In this document: piece after piece, positions 6,097 to 8,440 of the stretch | How positions within the stretch are numbered: position 1 is the stretch's first letter | Layout: each line of letters opens with the position of its first letter | The notes under the pieces: model-generated | The model's input: the letters and a program-made list of their open reading frames with translations, nothing else | Told to the model about the DNA's origin: nothing | The model's database searches: none | Translations under genes and position numbers: made by a program | Source of the DNA: Geoglobus sp. | Lineage (GTDB): Archaea; Halobacteriota; Archaeoglobi; Archaeoglobales; Archaeoglobaceae | Assembly (NCBI GenBank): GCA_027019885.1 | Contig: JALUWC010000389.1 | Span: 1 to 8,440 of the forward strand | DNA length: 8,440 nt | Direction: 5' to 3'

Positions 6097-6426
6097 TCAT
6101 ATTCGTAAAAATTCCTCGATTACTGCTATAAGCTCATCCCATACACTCGGGATGTGTCTTGACTCATAAGAGATGGCGAAAAAATAGTCAAAGGGGTAAC
6201 AGATGGATTTTGCATGCTCTACACTTATTCCGGTTGTAGATTTAACATAGACCATTATCCCGATTAAATTGTTTCCGTAACTATTCTTGAGGTGTATCAA
6301 TTTTCTGGCAAATTTTAAAGGTTCTTTAGCATATTCCTTTAGTTTCGTAGCGATTCTATCCTGGATCTCTTTATCAAGGTTTTTCCAGTCTTTCAATGCT
6401 CTTTGGGTAAATATTACCTTATACAT
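6097..6426 (-). CDS. RelE/ParE-family toxin, probably degenerate
   Basis: 109 residues from the ATG at 6424-6426. The first half (MYKVIFTQRALKDWKNLDKE, then two helices ending KEPLKFARKL at 34-43) is typical of RelE/ParE toxins, ribosome-dependent mRNA nucleases or gyrase inhibitors of about 85-95 residues. Family members then show a basic strand pair of the type YRxRIGDYRVI and a late VGHRxxIY. Here the first is NNLIGIMVYV (52-61) and the second VEHAKSICY (69-77), so the key arginines are gone. About 32 further residues (78-109, ending WDELIAVIEEFLRI) extend past the normal end. This looks like several small in-frame changes plus a lost stop, giving an inactive toxin; a divergent active form is less likely. 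The start overlaps the antitoxin gene by 8 bases (ATGTATAA), the usual coupled arrangement. An in-frame start at 6507 would add 27 residues inside the antitoxin and is rejected. Confidence 0.65.
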   Translation of the reverse strand: MYKVIFTQRALKDWKNLDKEIQDRIATKLKEYAKEPLKFARKLIHLKNSYGNNLIGIMVYVKSTTGISVEHAKSICYPFDYFFAISYESRHIPSVWDELIAVIEEFLRI

Positions 6427-6616
6427 CAGATATTTCCTCAAGGTATTTTGTTCTGCCCTCTTTATAATCGGTTCTCGCCTCTTTGATTGAGCGTAGATAT
6501 TCATCACTTGAAAGTGCTAACATATCTTCGACTACATCTTCAAGACTCTCTTTGATTGTATCCGATATCAAAGATTTCAATTCTCCAACTGTTAGATCCT
6601 TCACTTTCATTTCCAT
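6419..6616 (-). CDS. RelB-like antitoxin
   Basis: 65 residues, starting MEMKVKDLTVGELKSLI. A short N-terminal DNA-binding/dimerisation part is followed by an acidic helix (ESLEDVVEDMLALS) and a C-terminal segment (SDEYLRSIKEARTDYKEGRT, about 37-56) of the type seen in archaeal RelB proteins, where it wraps around and blocks the toxin. Antitoxins of this kind also bind their own promoter with the toxin. The ATG at 6614-6616 has AGGAGG eight bases upstream. The stop TAA at 6419-6421 overlaps the toxin start. It appears intact even though its toxin partner looks damaged. Family assignment rests on length, partner and the C-terminal pattern; VapB-like is possible but the neighbour makes RelB more likely. 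Confidence 0.72.
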   Translation of the reverse strand: MEMKVKDLTVGELKSLISDTIKESLEDVVEDMLALSSDEYLRSIKEARTDYKEGRTKYLEEISDV

Positions 6617-6624
6617 TGTTAACG

Positions 6625-6630
6625 CCTCCT
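6625..6630 (-). promoter_or_regulatory. Shine-Dalgarno site of the antitoxin gene
   Basis: The minus strand reads AGGAGG, eight bases before the ATG at 6614-6616. Upstream (6637-6656, minus) is an A/T-rich block with ATTTATTATT and TTATAGTC that may contain the TATA box, though the spacing would put the start of the message very near this site. The block separates the operon from the structured element ending at 6671. Confidence 0.65.
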
Positions 6631-6670
6631 TTTACTAATAATAAATTTGACTATAATTGTAAAAAATTTC

Positions 6671-6752
6671 GCCTAACGTCTGGCGGGTATCTGAAGTCCT
6701 CGTTAGAGGATTTGGGCAAAGTGAAACGAAGCCAGATACCTGCTTGTTATAC
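6671..6752 (-). repeat. Structured inverted-repeat element resembling an integron attC site (or MITE/RNA element)
   Basis: On the minus strand the element opens with GTATAAC (6752-6746) and closes with GTTAGGC (6677-6671). The latter fits the attC R' consensus GTTRRRY exactly; the former fits RYYYAAC with one mismatch. Between them an 11-bp stem joins GCAGGTATCTG (6743-6733) to CAGATACCCGC (6693-6683), with one G-T pair. Inside is a second hairpin with 5-bp perfect arms (6697-6701 and 6706-6710) and a 4-base loop. Total length, 82 bases, lies in the attC range. In the minus orientation it sits about 60 bases after a gene stop at 6813, where an attC lies in a gene cassette. Against attC: spacers next to the stem are unequal (2 and 5 bases), only one copy is visible, no integrase is seen. 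A non-autonomous mobile element or structured RNA remains possible. Confidence 0.4.
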
Positions 6753-6802
6753 GCTCCCGAAAGGGATGAGCGACCGTAGGGAGCGAAAAGTTCGACCGCA
6801 GG
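6752..6802. repeat. Hairpin plus direct repeat CGACCGYAGG next to the attC-like element
   Basis: CGCTCCC (6752-6758) pairs perfectly with GGGAGCG (6779-6785). An alternative hairpin uses CCC-GAAA-GGG (6756-6765), a GNRA-type loop, extended by CGCTC/GAGCG (6752-6756 and 6768-6772). CGACCGTAGG (6771-6780) recurs as CGACCGCAGG (6793-6802), 22 bases on. It directly abuts the attC-like inverted repeat and differs sharply in G+C from the A/T-rich genes on both sides, so the two together look like one mobile or structured unit that ends just before the stop of the DUF3883 frame. No known family is assigned. Confidence 0.4.
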
Positions 6803-6812
6803 AAATAAATAG

Positions 6813-7448
6813 TCATGGTTGAAATTCTTCATCTGTTAGGTCCCTCCATTTGCTAAAGGGTATAATCACTTTGGTATCTTCAATTTCAAGAAGTTTGTCG
6901 CCTTGGGTGATATGCACGGTTGGTTTTCTAAGAGCGTCGAGAACTACATAAATAAAATATTTTTCCTTCTTATCTCGAAGGACTTTAAACTCATTTACAG
7001 TGAGAAAGATGTCATAAGAACTGTCGCTTGTACTTTTTACTTCAATATATCTTTCTTCGTTTTCTGATTTCGATACGATATCGTATCCCCGTTTTTCGGA
7101 TTCACCCAATTCTCGGGCAGTTCTTCCGTCTTCTTTCTCGCATTTTAAAGCGGCTAAAACGCCAATTCTTTGTACAATTTTTTCCTTATTACCACCTTTC
7201 TTTTCAGTTTCCAAAACTTTGTCTACTCCCAACTCCTCAAAGAATTTTCGCCATCTCCTAATCTCATTCTCGGTACAGTTTATAATAAACTCTGGACTAA
7301 CAAATTCTGTGGAAATATCAACTAAACCTTTGCTTACTAAAATCTCAATATTATGTTCTGGATTGTATTCTTTCGGGAAAATAAGAGAACCTGGTTTTAA
7401 CCATTTTCCACTCTTACTTTTTAGTGTTAAAGTTATAGTCTTCGATTT
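6813..7448 (-). pseudogene. C-terminal DUF3883 (PD-(D/E)xK-like nuclease) part of a sacsin-like ATPase protein, separated by a frameshift
   Basis: An open frame of 211 codons with no ATG near its beginning; the first usual start (TTG, 7230-7232) would cut into conserved-looking protein. The N-terminal third (KSGKWLKPGSLIFPKEYNP and on to RRWRKFFEELGVDKVLE, about residues 12-78) resembles the middle region of large sacsin-type ATPase proteins. The C-terminal part is a DUF3883 domain: RGYDIVSKS and RYIEVKST give Asp123, Glu136 and Lys138, the D...E-x-K arrangement of the PD-(D/E)xK nuclease-like fold. It ends WRDLTDEEFQP at TGA 6813-6815. The reading frame joins that of 7414-8440 if one A is removed from the A5 run at 7418-7422 (minus strand), so both were almost certainly one gene. 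It could also be a sequencing error. DUF3883 proteins are often found among genome-defence or accessory genes; the precise role here is unknown. Confidence 0.7.
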
Positions 7449-8440
7449 CTATCGAATAATCATTCCACAGTTTTTTAATCTCTTTTATTTTTTCAATTTT
7501 ATCTTCTTCTCGTAAATTTCTCCATTTTTCTTCATCTAGTTCAAGAGCTTCTTGCTGTTTTAGTGCTTTCTTAATATCCTCCTCGGTTAATTCCCTCAGG
7601 ACTTTTGAGGCAGGTGGGGCATAATAATATCTTTCTTCATTTAATTTCTTCCTGAATTTATTAAAATCTTCGTCCTTTCCTATATGTGGATGCACTATCT
7701 TGAATTTGTCTTTTAATTGCTCAGGGACTCGAATATTCTTAGAATTGATATAACATTCATTTATTTTTGCTACTTCATAGTCTTTTGTTAATATAATCGG
7801 TCTATATAAATTTCGCATCCTGTTCCAAAAATCGTCGTGTTCTACATTATATCGGTAATATTTGTTATAAAAATAAGTATGTGAATATTTCTTTAAAAAG
7901 GATGAATAAAGTTTTTTAAACCACTCAATATCTTTATTCTTTGCTTTTCGCTTTATGAATTCCTCACTTTCTGAAGATGTGACAAAGCCATAAATGTCCT
8001 TGGGGACTTCTTCTATTTTTATGTTGGGGTGAGGTTTGCATTCATTATGGATTATTTTTTTATCTGGATATAATAATTTTAGATCTTCGTTGCTTAAAAG
8101 TTCTCTCATTTCATCAGATACCGAGATAAGCTCTTCCGCTTTTGATGGTGTATCATTCTCATCAATTAGGACGGGATTACTTTCAAGATACTTATTCAAA
8201 GGTTGTTTTATATGTTCTTCGAATAGCTCATGGCCACCTTCTAGAGAATATAAAATTACTGTAAAGTTCATTTTCCACTTCTCATGGTTTAGAAAAGAAG
8301 GTATGCATTTTTCAACGATTAGTTTATAAATCTCATTGGCCAGCCATTTATTCCACAAACATTCTCTAGCTAGTTCACCTCTTCCAGGTGAGGTTAAAAA
8401 ATCAGCTTGTATAAGAAAATTTAAGCCACTCAGTATCTCT
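7414..8440 (-). CDS. Large sacsin-like (GHKL/HSP90-type) ATPase protein, middle part, cut by the window and frameshifted at its 3' end
   Basis: At least 341 codons are open and the frame continues past the right edge, so the N-terminal part, where the ATPase domain would lie, is not seen. The segment FLIQADFLTSPGRGELA (about residues 8-24) followed by WNKWLANEIYKLI is the pattern that follows the sacsin-type, HSP90-like ATPase domain in large DUF3883 proteins of bacteria and archaea. The rest is charged, helical and rich in Lys and Glu, ending in KKALKQQEALELDEEKWRNL and nearby acidic-basic stretches that may form a coiled coil. The stop at 7414-7416 arises just after an A5 run; the natural continuation lies in the +1 frame (7448-6813). 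Internal TTG at 8356-8358 is not the true start. Codon use is A/T-rich, unlike the core genes to the left. Function unknown; perhaps stress- or defence-related by analogy. Confidence 0.65.
   Translation of the reverse strand, partial: EILSGLNFLIQADFLTSPGRGELARECLWNKWLANEIYKLIVEKCIPSFLNHEKWKMNFTVILYSLEGGHELFEEHIKQPLNKYLESNPVLIDENDTPSKAEELISVSDEMRELLSNEDLKLLYPDKKIIHNECKPHPNIKIEEVPKDIYGFVTSSESEEFIKRKAKNKDIEWFKKLYSSFLKKYSHTYFYNKYYRYNVEHDDFWNRMRNLYRPIILTKDYEVAKINECYINSKNIRVPEQLKDKFKIVHPHIGKDEDFNKFRKKLNEERYYYAPPASKVLRELTEEDIKKALKQQEALELDEEKWRNLREEDKIEKIKEIKKLWNDYSIEIEDYNFNTKK

Noticed and set aside
6427..6507. Longer toxin starting at 6507
   Set aside because: The 27 extra residues lie inside the antitoxin frame; the overlapping ATGTATAA junction is the standard arrangement of such pairs.
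6671..6802. A tRNA or CRISPR repeat
   Set aside because: The hairpins do not form a cloverleaf with acceptor stem and T-loop signature, and there is no series of regularly spaced identical repeats; only one 10-base repeat pair occurs.
7414..7425. Programmed -1 frameshift at CTAAAAAG
   Set aside because: A -1 shift gives an immediate TAA; only a +1 shift (or loss of one A) reaches the downstream frame, and no established +1 signal is visible.

Overview
The window looks like chromosomal DNA from a euryarchaeon, most likely one of the Archaeoglobales or a relative. This is an inference from gene content and style. The archaeal features are a stand-alone Elp3 of archaeal type, TATA-like boxes about 26-28 bases ahead of start codons with little or no leader, strong Shine-Dalgarno sites inside operons, a RelB/RelE-type pair, and a CaiC-like acyl-CoA ligase next to a ribbon-helix-helix regulator. 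No ribosomal or other decisive marker is present, so the genus is not proven.

Left part (1-5782), balanced base composition, looks like ordinary core genome. On the minus strand, read from right to left: an AMP-forming acyl-CoA ligase (5004-3352), Elp3 (3290-1710), a threonine dehydratase with a C-terminal ACT domain (1708-482) that starts one base after the Elp3 stop, and the first 139 codons of a CcmC-type cytochrome c maturation protein (419-1, cut by the window). Divergent from the ligase on the plus strand is a ribbon-helix-helix protein with an unrecognised C-terminal domain (5225-5782). A near-perfect inverted repeat lies just before its start codon. The spacer between ligase and regulator also holds a protein-like 33-codon frame at 5100-5201.

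The stretch 5783-6096 has no convincing gene. It carries weak signs of decay: a Shine-Dalgarno site feeding a 13-codon frame, a good TATA-like box without a gene, and two poorly matched, transposon-end-like inverted sequences.

Right part (about 6000-8440) is clearly richer in A+T and reads as an accessory island, all on the minus strand. From right to left it holds: (a) the C-terminal part of a large sacsin-like ATPase/DUF3883 protein, broken by an apparent one-base frameshift near 7418-7422; (b) directly after its stop, a compact structured element (6671-6802) made of nested hairpins and a short direct repeat, whose core resembles an integron attC site in the minus orientation; (c) a RelB-like antitoxin overlapping a RelE-like toxin gene. 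The toxin has lost the arginines expected of an active enzyme and carries an unusual C-terminal tail.

The items most worth a second look are the attC-like element placed exactly at the 3' end of a gene, the frameshifted ATPase/nuclease, the degenerate toxin, and the regulator-ligase divergon with its candidate operator.
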